Of a stretch of DNA of 64,000 bases, positions 1 through 7,674 are shown in pieces. Each line of letters starts with the position of its first letter. Within the stretch, counting starts at the first letter, position 1. The notes beneath the pieces were generated by a model. That model saw nothing but the letters and a program-made list of their open reading frames with translations, ran no database searches and was not told the origin of the DNA. The stretch is from a virus. The translations under genes were made by a program, and so were the position numbers. The stretch covers positions 1 through 64,000 of IMG/VR virus record IMGVR_UViG_3300006175_000011; one strand, given 5' to 3'.

Positions 1-92
1 ATGACTATTTCCCTAAGCCTATCGGTTACTTTATTTACGTCGAGTCCGAACTCGAAACCGGCCGTCGATCGTTGTGATACTTCTGTGGTCAT
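1..92 (-). CDS. Unrecognised protein, N-terminal part only
   Basis: A leftward reading frame starts at an ATG (92-90) and runs off the left edge without a stop, giving about 30 codons. The start is supported by a perfect AGGAGG ribosome binding site on the minus strand (plus positions 98-103), five bases upstream. The visible peptide begins MTTEVSQRSTAGFEFG and contains a charged helix-like stretch (VNKVTDRLREIV). It is the next gene of the leftward replication transcript, separated from the ssDNA-binding protein gene by a terminator-like hairpin. No function can be assigned. Confidence 0.6.
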   Translation of the reverse strand, partial: MTTEVSQRSTAGFEFGLDVNKVTDRLREIV

Positions 93-103
93 TATGTCCT
101 CCT

Positions 104-138
104 AAAGAAAAAGGCGACACCCGTTAGGATGCCGCCTT
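104..138 (-). terminator. Rho-independent terminator after the ssDNA-binding protein gene
   Basis: On the minus strand a 12-position stem (arms 127-138 and 111-122; one G/A mismatch and one G-U pair) with a TAAC loop is followed by a T-run (plus-strand A-rich 104-112). It lies 40 bases past the stop of the ssDNA-binding protein gene and ends at the ribosome binding site of the next gene, so it may act as a partial terminator that lowers expression of that gene. Confidence 0.7.
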
Positions 139-177
139 CCCCATGATGAACTCAGTCCATCCTAGTTTGAGCAGCGC

Positions 178-969
178 TCAATCGTCTTCGAGCAAGTCGT
201 TTTCCTCGAGCGCCTCGACGACCGCGGCCACCTTCTTCGGCAGCTTCTTGATCTTGTCGAGATCCACGTCGAGGTCGTTGTCGTCGATCACGGTCTGGAG
301 TTCGTCCTCGTCCATGTCTTCGATGTCGTCCTTGTCGTACTTCTTCTTCGACTTGGACTTCCCCTTGTCCTTGGACTTCTTACCGTCGTCCTTGTCCTTC
401 GACTTGCCCTTGTCCTTCGACTTGTCCTTCTTGGACTTCTCTTCGGGTTCGTCCTTGGACTTCTTTCCCTTATCCTTGCCCTTGTCCTTCGACTTCTTCC
501 CCCTGTCGGCGTCGTCATCGTCCTTGGACTTCTTGCCCTTGGACTTCGACTTCTTGTCGTCGCCTTCGTAGTCGTCCATCGACGTGAAGTCGGTCATCTT
601 GTACTGCCGCTTGCCGTTGTAAGTGTCCGGCGTGAAGACACCGACGACCTCCAGATCTACCAGTTCCGAGAGATCGATGTCCATCTCCTCCTCGGGAACC
701 TCGACGCCCATCGCGGTGAGCAACGCGTGGAGTTTCCACAGGCTGTTCTCCTGGAGCGGGCAATAGAACCAGGCCTTGGCGCCCTCGAACTCGCCGGCGG
801 TCACCTCGAAGGTGAACTCGATCTGCTCGTTGCCGGCACTCGATTTGCCCGAGACCGCCTCGATGCACTTCAGCGGATAGTCGCCTTCCTTGTTGATGCG
901 AGTCTTGCTCTCGACATCCTTGAAGTTGACTTTTACCGAACCGCTTTTCTTTGCTGCACGACGTGCCAT
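178..969 (-). CDS. Single-stranded DNA-binding protein, DUF669-like, with long Lys/Asp/Ser-rich linker
   Basis: Predicted phage ssDNA-binding protein (263 aa). Residues 1-125 have the look of the OB-fold-like DUF669 family (VNFKDVESKTRINKEGDYPL near the start, then FTFEVTAGEFEGAKAWFY). Residues about 135-210 are a low-complexity run of Lys, Asp, Ser and Gly. The last 50 residues form a short acidic domain with an Asp/Glu tail (EENDLLEDD), the kind of tail that SSB proteins use to dock partner enzymes. The gene ends the leftward run polymerase - nuclease - Sak4 ATPase - SSB, where a recombination/replication SSB is expected. The start at 969 follows an AAAGGA-type ribosome binding site and lies one base from the end of the ATPase gene. 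The family call is by eye; the SSB role is the likeliest reading. Confidence 0.7.
   Translation of the reverse strand: MARRAAKKSGSVKVNFKDVESKTRINKEGDYPLKCIEAVSGKSSAGNEQIEFTFEVTAGEFEGAKAWFYCPLQENSLWKLHALLTAMGVEVPEEEMDIDLSELVDLEVVGVFTPDTYNGKRQYKMTDFTSMDDYEGDDKKSKSKGKKSKDDDDADRGKKSKDKGKDKGKKSKDEPEEKSKKDKSKDKGKSKDKDDGKKSKDKGKSKSKKKYDKDDIEDMDEDELQTVIDDNDLDVDLDKIKKLPKKVAAVVEALEENDLLEDD
350..560 (-). repeat. Degenerate short tandem repeats encoding a KSKD/KDKGK linker
   Basis: The coding strand here is built from imperfect 9-18 base units rich in AAG, GAC and TCC codons. They encode repeated SKDKGK and KKSKD blocks inside the ssDNA-binding protein. The tract is in frame throughout, so length changes by unit gain or loss would keep the protein intact. 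Confidence 0.7.
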
Positions 970-970
970 A

Positions 971-1798
971 CTATTCTCGTCCTTTCACTATCTTACGTAA
1001 CTTCCGGAAGTCGGGATCTTCGATGAAATCAGGAGCCTCGATCCCCTTGGGCTTCCTGATCTTTGTCGTGTAGACCTCATTCGGGCCCACCCGCAAACAA
1101 TAAATCTTCTTTATTTCTTTGGTCGTCTTCTTCGTCTTCTCATCTTTGATCTTGGTGACCTTGATGCGAATGAAGGTGTTGCCAACGATGTTGACGCTGG
1201 CGCATAGGTCCTTGTTGACTGAAGGCATTAACCTTGTCCCGACCTCGGGAGCAAGTTGATCCATGCCGTCGTCTTCTTCGTCACCCGCGTTGAATACCCG
1301 ATCCTGTGCGATGAAGACGATATTCACATCTTCCAAGGCACGAAAGTCCATGATGACCTTGATGAGCTCGCCGGCAATATGTCCCCAGTGTTGGCGTGTC
1401 AGCGTCCCGAAGTCTCCGGGCTTCTTGCCCTTCAACTTGACCTTTTGCTTCTCGACAAGCTCACGAACTAGGATACCCTGAAGCTGCGTCATCGTATCGA
1501 GGACGACAGTCTTGTAGGGTAACTTGCCTTTACTCGCTCGTTTGTGCAGCCAGAGGAGTTGCTCGAGAAGATCGTCGCTGGTCGTGATGTCCACCGCATC
1601 GATACCTTCGACATCGCTGATCGACTCTTCGCCGTTGTCGTTGATGTTGAGGTAGAGCATCGGCTTCGGGTAAGTCGCAGCGAGTGTCGTTTTCCCGGTA
1701 CCCGATTTGCCGTAGAACGCCGAGTCCATCTTACGTTGAATGTCGGCTACCGGCTTTGACCGAGGTGCGCGGTCCTCTTTGCGAATTGTGGTCGCCAT
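971..1798 (-). CDS. RecA-like ATPase, Sak4-type single-strand annealing/recombination protein
   Basis: A 275-residue P-loop ATPase of the phage AAA_24/Sak4 group. The Walker A motif GKSGTGKTT is at residues 30-38 and a Walker B strand TVVLDTM at about 97-103. Such proteins are RecA-core recombinases that work with a phage SSB in single-strand annealing. The gene lies directly upstream of the ssDNA-binding protein gene and downstream of a Cas4/RecB-like nuclease, the usual recombination set. It has its own promoter (TTGCGT, 17 bp, TATAAC at 1856-1828) and an AAGGAT ribosome binding site ten bases before the ATG. The RecA-fold call is strong; the Sak4 role rests on context. Confidence 0.8.
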   Translation of the reverse strand: MATTIRKEDRAPRSKPVADIQRKMDSAFYGKSGTGKTTLAATYPKPMLYLNINDNGEESISDVEGIDAVDITTSDDLLEQLLWLHKRASKGKLPYKTVVLDTMTQLQGILVRELVEKQKVKLKGKKPGDFGTLTRQHWGHIAGELIKVIMDFRALEDVNIVFIAQDRVFNAGDEEDDGMDQLAPEVGTRLMPSVNKDLCASVNIVGNTFIRIKVTKIKDEKTKKTTKEIKKIYCLRVGPNEVYTTKIRKPKGIEAPDFIEDPDFRKLRKIVKGRE

Positions 1799-1827
1799 GT
1801 TTCAGTGATCCTTCGGGGTAGATTAAC

Positions 1828-1856
1828 GTTATATCACCGCGGGTCGGTGAACGCAA
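1828..1856 (-). promoter_or_regulatory. Leftward promoter with an inverted repeat filling its spacer
   Basis: Minus strand -35 TTGCGT (1856-1851), 17-bp spacer, -10 TATAAC (1833-1828), with the ATG of the Sak4-type gene about 23 bases past the expected start site. The spacer (1834-1850) is a perfect 6-bp inverted repeat, TCACCG - CGGGT - CGGTGA, spanning the whole space between the two boxes. This looks like an operator placed so that a bound protein would block polymerase. Confidence 0.6.
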
Positions 1857-1860
1857 CACT

Positions 1861-2997
1861 TTAATCCTCGGTTTGGTCGCGATCAGTCGATTTATGGCTC
1901 AAATCTTCGCTCTGGTAATCGCGTTTCATTAACCACTCGATGTCTGATCCGGTCGCCTCGGCCTTGCACAGTTCTCGGTAGTCGCAACTGTTGCATTGGA
2001 AACCTATGTTCTGGTCTTTCTTTTTACCGAAGTTGTCCTGGATCTCTTTGGCGGTATCAACAAAGTCGTCCCAGATATTATCCACGATCCGAGGCTTGAT
2101 CGGACTGTAGAGTCGGATGAACCTGTTCTTCCGGTTTGTTTCAGCATCCGTCAGCATCTTCTTGAAGTCGGCCTTCTTGTGACCTTCCTGCTCGATCCAT
2201 GCACGAACTCGGGTCGGCAGCGTATCAATGCGAGCCTGGGAGATGCGCCCTGTGGCGGTAAGTTCACCGGGAACGTTGCATGGCTTACTACTGATGTAAT
2301 CCCACAGGATCCCGTCAATCGAGGGAAAGCCCATCTCTTCTAGTGCGCGGAAATAAACCGCGGCCTGAACTGAGCGCCAACGGTCGCTTTCGCTGGGCAT
2401 CCGACTGAACGTCTTATGCTCGATGAGCCACTTCATCTTCTTCGACTTAGCGATCATATCGATCTTGCCGGTGAACCATAGACCTTCACCAAGTTCGATC
2501 CGAAACTCATGCTCTGATGCTCGGCCCTTGTGTTCTATCGGTTTGAGCGTTCCCTCCCAATAGTCGAAGTAGTCTTCCATAATGAAACCGATGTCGGCAA
2601 GAATGTTACCATACATCTCACGTTCCTTGCGGAACATGGGACCTAGGTTCTTCTCATACTCCTTGAGTACCTTTCGCCACTTCTTGCCTTCAGCCTGTGC
2701 CTCGACAACTTCGTGAACGATGCCGCCGAACATCAGCGGGCGGCTGCGTTTCTTCTTTTGGATCCCAAGCACAAACTTGTTATGGAATGCACGACGGCAA
2801 TTTCGCCAAGTCTTTACCTTCGACTGACTGATGTTGATCTGGCCGTCAGACGTTAGAACAGTTGAGTGGTCATGGCCCGGTGCTTGATTGTGACCTATGC
2901 CGGCGCGTGCTGCCGCGATCTCCGTTGGGTTTTGTCGTGTTTGGGCTTCTTTTGCTTTGCGATCTCTTCTGCGATCTTTAACTGTTCTTCCAGCCAT
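1861..2997 (-). CDS. PD-(D/E)XK exonuclease, RecB/Cas4-like, probable Fe-S cluster
   Basis: A 378-residue nuclease. With the start at 2997 the catalytic elements are Asp180 (GKIDM) and Glu193/Lys195 (IEHKT), the PD-(D/E)XK pattern. Cys67 (NCRRAF) together with Cys335, Cys338 and Cys344 (CNSC and ELC) matches the four-cysteine layout of the AddB/Cas4 iron-sulfur clasp. It probably resects DNA ends for recombination with the Sak4-type ATPase and SSB that follow. The reading frame opens at an ATG at 3024 without a ribosome binding site. I chose 2997 because AAGGAT lies about eight bases before it. Either way the 5' end overlaps the polymerase gene by about 100 bases in another frame. The first 50 residues are basic and low in complexity. 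Confidence 0.75.
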   Translation of the reverse strand: MAGRTVKDRRRDRKAKEAQTRQNPTEIAAARAGIGHNQAPGHDHSTVLTSDGQINISQSKVKTWRNCRRAFHNKFVLGIQKKKRSRPLMFGGIVHEVVEAQAEGKKWRKVLKEYEKNLGPMFRKEREMYGNILADIGFIMEDYFDYWEGTLKPIEHKGRASEHEFRIELGEGLWFTGKIDMIAKSKKMKWLIEHKTFSRMPSESDRWRSVQAAVYFRALEEMGFPSIDGILWDYISSKPCNVPGELTATGRISQARIDTLPTRVRAWIEQEGHKKADFKKMLTDAETNRKNRFIRLYSPIKPRIVDNIWDDFVDTAKEIQDNFGKKKDQNIGFQCNSCDYRELCKAEATGSDIEWLMKRDYQSEDLSHKSTDRDQTED

Positions 2998-5489
2998 TTG
3001 CTCAATCCTTTTCCTTGTGACCATGCCCCGATCTTAGCTTCGGCTTCAATCGGTACACTCAATTCAATCTCAAAGTCTTCGAGTAACGAGGGATGACTCA
3101 TGATCTCCAATCCTCGTTTATACACATACTCGACCATATCGTTGCGAACCTCGATCAGCACAGCGTCATGAACTGTGCCGACAAGCCTGAACCAATTCCT
3201 GCTGAACTCCTCACGCATCTGAAGGGCGGCCATCAAGTTCAACTCATTGGCGAATGACTGTACTGGGCTGTTAATCGCTTGCCGTTGAGCTTCTCTGCGT
3301 TCAGGAGTGTCACGACCCCCTTGTGCAGCCGGTAGTCTACGTTTTCTACCAGACAGGCTCCGGACGTATCCATTAATCTGGGCAAACCTACGTTGCTTAT
3401 CGTGCCATTTAGGAAAGGCAGGATAGAGCTCGAAGAAAGCTTCTCGAGACGCCTGTGCTTCATCATCGCTAACGTCCACTCCGTAGTTGTCGCGGGCATA
3501 CATCTTGAACTTCTTCCACCACATGCCGTAGAGGTAGCCGAAGTTGATTGCCTTTGCTTTCTTGCGGGTTTCACCCCAGTTGATGAAGGCTTCTTTGAGA
3601 TCCTGAGTCTCCTTCCACTCGTCAACAACTCGCTTGGCTTCATCACCGCCGATGCCAAGGATATACTCGATGGCATCACTGTAATTCATTTTCTCGCCGC
3701 TGTGCAACTTAGCGGTTTTGATTACTTCCTTTCGATAGGCGGCACCACGTTCAATTTCGCGAATTGCAGTTTGCCAATGAGGGTCGCCCCCTTCATTGAA
3801 GACTCGCAACAGATTGTGCTCATCAGCGAGCTCAGCGGCAATCCGGAGCTCGATCTGCGAGAGATCCATCTCGATGAGGGTCCAACCGAGCGCCGCCGAT
3901 ATAAGAGATCTGATGCGAGGATCGCGAGGAACTTGCTGGAGGTTTGGATGCTCACAGGAAAGTCGGCCTGTAACAGTTCCATGAAGTTTGAAGACCGGAT
4001 GCAGTCTTCCGGCAACGTCAATGTAAGGTCTCCAACCTTCAATGAAAGCAGAGAGTTGTTTCTGAGCTGCTCTAACTCGGAGAAGGTCACCGACCATGGG
4101 ATGGTCAATTCGAAGTAAGACGCTTTCACTAACACTGTTCTTGCCTCCCTTCGTTTTATCGACGGGCTTGATCTTTAGGACGTTAAAGAGCAGGTCGCCT
4201 AGCTGATCGGCGCTGCCCCAGTTAATCTTCCCAGTCTTCTTATCGACCAGCTTTGCTTTACCGGCCCACTTCTCCAGTTTACCCAACGCGTCGGCGAGCT
4301 CTTCCCGAAGGTATGCTTCAGCCTCATCCATCTTATCCAGATGAATGAATACGCCTTGGTACTCAGCCTCAATGAACAGCTTGATACAGGGAACCATGAT
4401 GAGATCATGGACTCGCTTGACATCGTGGTCTTCATCGAGACCGTCCTTCAACGGCTTACGCAAAGCACGAGTGTAATAGACGTCGTGCGCCGCGTATTTA
4501 GCGTTCTTCGGAGACCACTCAGTTTTGTCCTTACCCCCGATATCCCAGTCCGCCGCGCCCAGCATCATCTGTGCAAGATACTTCAGGCCGTGAAAATCAT
4601 TCTCGTCGAGCAGGAAGTGCGCGAGCATCGTGTCGAATGCCACAGTCCACTTGACACCAAACCTGACAAGCATCCACAGGCAATCGAACTTGCCATTGTG
4701 GAAAATCATCTTGCAGTATTTGCGGATACGGATCGTCGTTAGGCGAACGATCTCTTTCAAATCCTTCGGCGACCAGATCCCCGCAGTCTCCATGGGAACA
4801 ACCCATTGTCGCTTCTTGCAGCCGAACTGCATGGCGACGACGCGCGGTAGGTTATTCGATCCGTGAGTGCCCTTGTGCTGTGCGAGCAGTTCCTTCGAAG
4901 CACGACCTGACTCGATCAACTCATCCTGCATCGTGGTAAACGGATAGAGTCGCGAGGTTTCAAGGTCGGCGGATACCCAACCCGACAGGTCCTTGAGCAT
5001 CGCTTTCACCTTGGGCCAGGTGTCTACGATGTGATAGTCTAGTTCACGTTCTTCGGGAATACCCCCGAAGTCAACGCATTCCCTTAGTCTCTGTATATCG
5101 CCCTGGATGACATCGATCCATTTCTCGTCATGGAGAGCGATGTTCGGGTGTAGAAGCGGGAGTACGACTCTTTTATCTCTTTCGATCGGCTTTCCTCGTA
5201 GCTTTGTGATGCCTTGTTGGTCGAGGAAAGCTTGGCAAGGAGTGTTCCCAAGTAGGACGACATATTTAGGATCCTTCTTTTCGAGCCGTTGCATGAATGC
5301 CGACTTGGCATTCTTAATCATGGTCTTGGTTACATTCTTGCCTTCGGCCGGTGCATTCTCCAGAACGTTTGTCCACCGAAAGTCTGACTCTTCGAAGCCA
5401 CACTTAAGCATGGCCTCCATGAGTATCTTCTTGGCGCGGGGATTGATCTCGTCGTGTTCGCCTACGACAGTGATTTGCTTTCGGCTCAC
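2895..5489 (-). CDS. Family A DNA polymerase with 3'-5' exonuclease and N-terminal uracil-DNA-glycosylase-like domain
   Basis: Replicative polymerase of the Pol I family, 864 aa. Residues 1-140 resemble the UDG superfamily (WTNVLENAP at 39-47; VVLLGNTP, a later RG and the LLHPN segment at 77-116). The usual GE-PG catalytic loop is replaced by GEHDEINP, so activity is doubtful. A DEDD exonuclease follows (Asp175/Glu177 in ADLET; HNGKFD; YAAHD). The polymerase motifs are A, DLSQIELR near 540; B, KAINFGYLYG near 648; and C, VHDAVLIEV near 770. No 5'-3' exonuclease is present. The likely start is a GTG at 5489 whose GTGA overlaps the stop of the dCMP deaminase gene. UDG-like fusions to phage family A polymerases are, as I recall, known from phages with hydroxymethyluracil DNA such as SPO1. 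Confidence 0.9.
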   Translation of the reverse strand: MSRKQITVVGEHDEINPRAKKILMEAMLKCGFEESDFRWTNVLENAPAEGKNVTKTMIKNAKSAFMQRLEKKDPKYVVLLGNTPCQAFLDQQGITKLRGKPIERDKRVVLPLLHPNIALHDEKWIDVIQGDIQRLRECVDFGGIPEERELDYHIVDTWPKVKAMLKDLSGWVSADLETSRLYPFTTMQDELIESGRASKELLAQHKGTHGSNNLPRVVAMQFGCKKRQWVVPMETAGIWSPKDLKEIVRLTTIRIRKYCKMIFHNGKFDCLWMLVRFGVKWTVAFDTMLAHFLLDENDFHGLKYLAQMMLGAADWDIGGKDKTEWSPKNAKYAAHDVYYTRALRKPLKDGLDEDHDVKRVHDLIMVPCIKLFIEAEYQGVFIHLDKMDEAEAYLREELADALGKLEKWAGKAKLVDKKTGKINWGSADQLGDLLFNVLKIKPVDKTKGGKNSVSESVLLRIDHPMVGDLLRVRAAQKQLSAFIEGWRPYIDVAGRLHPVFKLHGTVTGRLSCEHPNLQQVPRDPRIRSLISAALGWTLIEMDLSQIELRIAAELADEHNLLRVFNEGGDPHWQTAIREIERGAAYRKEVIKTAKLHSGEKMNYSDAIEYILGIGGDEAKRVVDEWKETQDLKEAFINWGETRKKAKAINFGYLYGMWWKKFKMYARDNYGVDVSDDEAQASREAFFELYPAFPKWHDKQRRFAQINGYVRSLSGRKRRLPAAQGGRDTPERREAQRQAINSPVQSFANELNLMAALQMREEFSRNWFRLVGTVHDAVLIEVRNDMVEYVYKRGLEIMSHPSLLEDFEIELSVPIEAEAKIGAWSQGKGLSKWLEEQLKIAEEIAKQKKPKHDKTQRRSRQHAPA

Positions 5490-5974
5490 GGTAGTTCTAT
5501 GACCTCATGCGAGAAATACTCAACAATATAGCCCGCTGGGGTGATAATGTAAACGCCTATATTCTTGTCCTGGAGTTTTTCGAGATGGCCATTGACTCGA
5601 TAGAGTTTCTCGAAGAACACCCGATCGATCAGGCCACAGGAGATGATCCGGTCGACGCACTCCTCGCAAGGACTGTCAGTGCAGTAGAGGTCGAACGCAC
5701 TTTTCTTGGGGTGGTTCGGCTTGAATACCTCGAGCAATGCATCGATGGCATTAGCCTCAGCGTGTAACGTCCCGCAGTTGCCCGGCACAATACCAGGACA
5801 GTGATTGCCGGCGCAGTGAGGTAGACCGGCCGCTGCTCCATTCCAGCCGATACTGACAGGCACCTTGCGATTGCGCGTTATGATAGCGCCGACGTTCAAA
5901 CGATGACAGGTGGAGCGTTTAGCCGCCACCTTCGTCATCTCCATGAACATAACTTCTCGCGATATCCTACCCAT
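5486..5974 (-). CDS. Deoxycytidylate (dCMP) deaminase
   Basis: Zinc-dependent dCMP deaminase (162 aa), converting dCMP to dUMP. The zinc and catalytic motifs are His71-Ala-Glu73 and PCEEC (Cys103, Cys106), with a further Cys/His-rich insert (HCAGNHC, about 53-59) as in T4-type dCMP deaminases. It would feed dUMP to the TS-fold enzymes encoded just upstream. The ATG at 5974 shares its A with the TGA of the preceding gene; an in-frame GTG one codon earlier is possible. The gene is tightly coupled to its neighbours on both sides by overlaps, consistent with one leftward transcript from about 9170. Confidence 0.9.
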   Translation of the reverse strand: MGRISREVMFMEMTKVAAKRSTCHRLNVGAIITRNRKVPVSIGWNGAAAGLPHCAGNHCPGIVPGNCGTLHAEANAIDALLEVFKPNHPKKSAFDLYCTDSPCEECVDRIISCGLIDRVFFEKLYRVNGHLEKLQDKNIGVYIITPAGYIVEYFSHEVIELP

Positions 5975-6843
5975 CACTGCTTCCCGAACAGCATTATGAA
6001 GTCATTGCGGAAAATATGAAGACTGCCGATCTGCATAAGAAATTTCCCGGGTCGAATGTCGTCCCACCGCGCGTCGAGAGAACGGAGTCGATCAAGGACC
6101 CAGAGAAGTAGCCGGGCGGTAAGGTACAGGTCATCACGGAAATGCCGCACGAAGTCGCAACTTCGGATATGGTAATTGATGTCAAGTCTTCCGTCGCGCA
6201 TAAGAAAGTGGTATCCAATAGTACACGGCGCACGCTTCGAACCACCCCCCGTATCCTCGGGAAACCATACCGGAAGATAGGCCTGACGGGTAAGGGGATC
6301 CGCGGATAGTAGGGATACCACGTCATTGAGGTCACCGTACTCATAGAGGATGCCCTTGTGAGGGGTGTCGGTATCCAGGTCTGTGAGTCTGATCCCATAA
6401 TCATCGGCGGTCCCAGTGGGTTCGGTAACGTGCCCGGCATACTTCGGCCAATATCGTTCCATATAGTTATGATTGAATTTGCCTCGTTCATCCAAGAACG
6501 TAGCGGCACTTTTTCCGTACGGCCAGTTCTGCCACTCTTTTCCGGGATTGATCGGGAACCCACAGACTCTCTCCTCGAAATGGTCGTCAGCCCAAGGCAG
6601 GTTGGGTTTGATATCGTCCTGCAGCGTACCAAGCGTTCCGCCGATTGCTGTGCTGGGAACCATCATCTCATCCATACTCACCCCGAAAGAGACGTGAGCG
6701 ACTTCGTGCGTAGCCATCTCGGGACGAGCACTGATATCGGATCCTTGCCACTTGTCAGTGTGTACGATCTTGCTTCGATATTGAAGCAGATGCGAGGCCT
6801 GCGTAATGGCCTGATTGAAAGTGTCGAACAATACGGGCTTCAT
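5974..6843 (-). CDS. Thymidylate-synthase-fold enzyme, probable dCMP/dUMP hydroxymethylase
   Basis: 289-residue member of the TS/deoxynucleotide hydroxymethylase superfamily. The nucleophile is Cys207 (RAPCTIGYHF) and the phosphate/nucleotide-binding segment is Arg227-Ser-Cys-Asp230. The C-terminal GSLHIF (273-278) matches GSLHVY of T4 dCMP hydroxymethylase. Asp238 occupies the place of the Asn that recognises uracil in thymidylate synthase (Asn177 in E. coli). T4 dCMP hydroxymethylase also has Asp there, in a segment that aligns here without gaps by eye. The product is therefore probably a 5-hydroxymethyl nucleotide. dCMP is the substrate suggested by Asp238, but the nearby deaminase and aGPT-PPlase-like gene also allow dUMP. 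ATGA overlap with the upstream gene and a GGAGG site seven bases before the ATG. Confidence 0.75.
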   Translation of the reverse strand: MKPVLFDTFNQAITQASHLLQYRSKIVHTDKWQGSDISARPEMATHEVAHVSFGVSMDEMMVPSTAIGGTLGTLQDDIKPNLPWADDHFEERVCGFPINPGKEWQNWPYGKSAATFLDERGKFNHNYMERYWPKYAGHVTEPTGTADDYGIRLTDLDTDTPHKGILYEYGDLNDVVSLLSADPLTRQAYLPVWFPEDTGGGSKRAPCTIGYHFLMRDGRLDINYHIRSCDFVRHFRDDLYLTARLLLWVLDRLRSLDARWDDIRPGKFLMQIGSLHIFRNDFIMLFGKQ

Positions 6844-7673
6844 TCTTCGTCCTCCTCGGGTTCTTGATAATCGTTGCGATGACCGGGGTGGTTATCGCGA
6901 AGGTATTTGGTCAATTTCTTTCGAAGCCTTCCTTTGATGCGGTTGTCGGCGTCCATCTTCACTCGAAGCGCCTGTGCGAACTTGGCGATCCCGCGGTAGT
7001 GTTCTTCGCATAGGTATCTTGCCGTCCACTTAATTATCCACTCGTAGAAATACTTATCCCTTACCTTGATCGCCTCAAGCTCAGCGATAGGGTCAGCCAT
7101 GTGAGGGATGGCGGTAACAAAATACTGAGGATGCACAGTGATGTTGGCAAAGTGGCAGGTAAGCCCCAGAAAATCCATACCAGAAAAATCAAAGTCCCTG
7201 AGCAAGACATCCCGAATAAAAACCAAGTCAGCAGGAAACTTCTTAAGAAGTTCCGTTGTTCGGTAGAATACGTCAATGAAGTACGCACCGTTCTTTCCTC
7301 CTTTGACCTGAGTGATTACCACCGACTGCAAGCAAGGCCCCATTACTGAGGCCCGCTTCGACTTCTTGATAGCATCATTCTTGACGAAGTGGTTGTAGCA
7401 GGTGAAGCCCACAGATCCGTAGGACGTCTTTGACCTACGAAGTTTCCAGAGTGTCAACGCGGCTTCGATGCTTTCCTCATGGACATAAAGTCTTTTGAGG
7501 TGAGACATCTTTGCGCCAGTATAACCGGCATCCTCAAGGATGAGTGGATCTTTATGATCCCATAGGTCATCAAATCGTATGGATTTCCCCCGAATAATTT
7601 TGCGACAACCTGAATAGAAGTCAGCCTTACGACGTGACAACTTCAAGACCTCTTTGATCCACTCATCCTTCAT
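6840..7673 (-). CDS. Second thymidylate-synthase-fold protein, divergent
   Basis: A 277-residue protein whose central part follows the TS plan: possible nucleophile Cys114 (MGPCLQSVVI), an Arg-containing nucleotide segment at 137-149 (YRTTELLKKFPAD) and a following His-Phe-Ala-Asn stretch in the place of the H-x-Y segment. Asp149 sits where TS has its substrate-selecting Asn. The Asp of the RSxD motif is Glu141. It is clearly distinct from the other TS-fold protein encoded directly downstream. Two adjacent TS-like genes suggest a specialised nucleotide modification step. The alternative is a non-catalytic partner. I cannot name the substrate. Confidence 0.55.
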   Translation of the reverse strand: MKDEWIKEVLKLSRRKADFYSGCRKIIRGKSIRFDDLWDHKDPLILEDAGYTGAKMSHLKRLYVHEESIEAALTLWKLRRSKTSYGSVGFTCYNHFVKNDAIKKSKRASVMGPCLQSVVITQVKGGKNGAYFIDVFYRTTELLKKFPADLVFIRDVLLRDFDFSGMDFLGLTCHFANITVHPQYFVTAIPHMADPIAELEAIKVRDKYFYEWIIKWTARYLCEEHYRGIAKFAQALRVKMDADNRIKGRLRKKLTKYLRDNHPGHRNDYQEPEEDEE

Positions 7674-7674
7674 G

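Noticed and set aside
143-571. Ser/Phe/Leu-rich rightward frame opposite the ssDNA-binding protein gene
   Set aside because: Mirror of the Lys/Asp/Ser repeat tract; no start signal.
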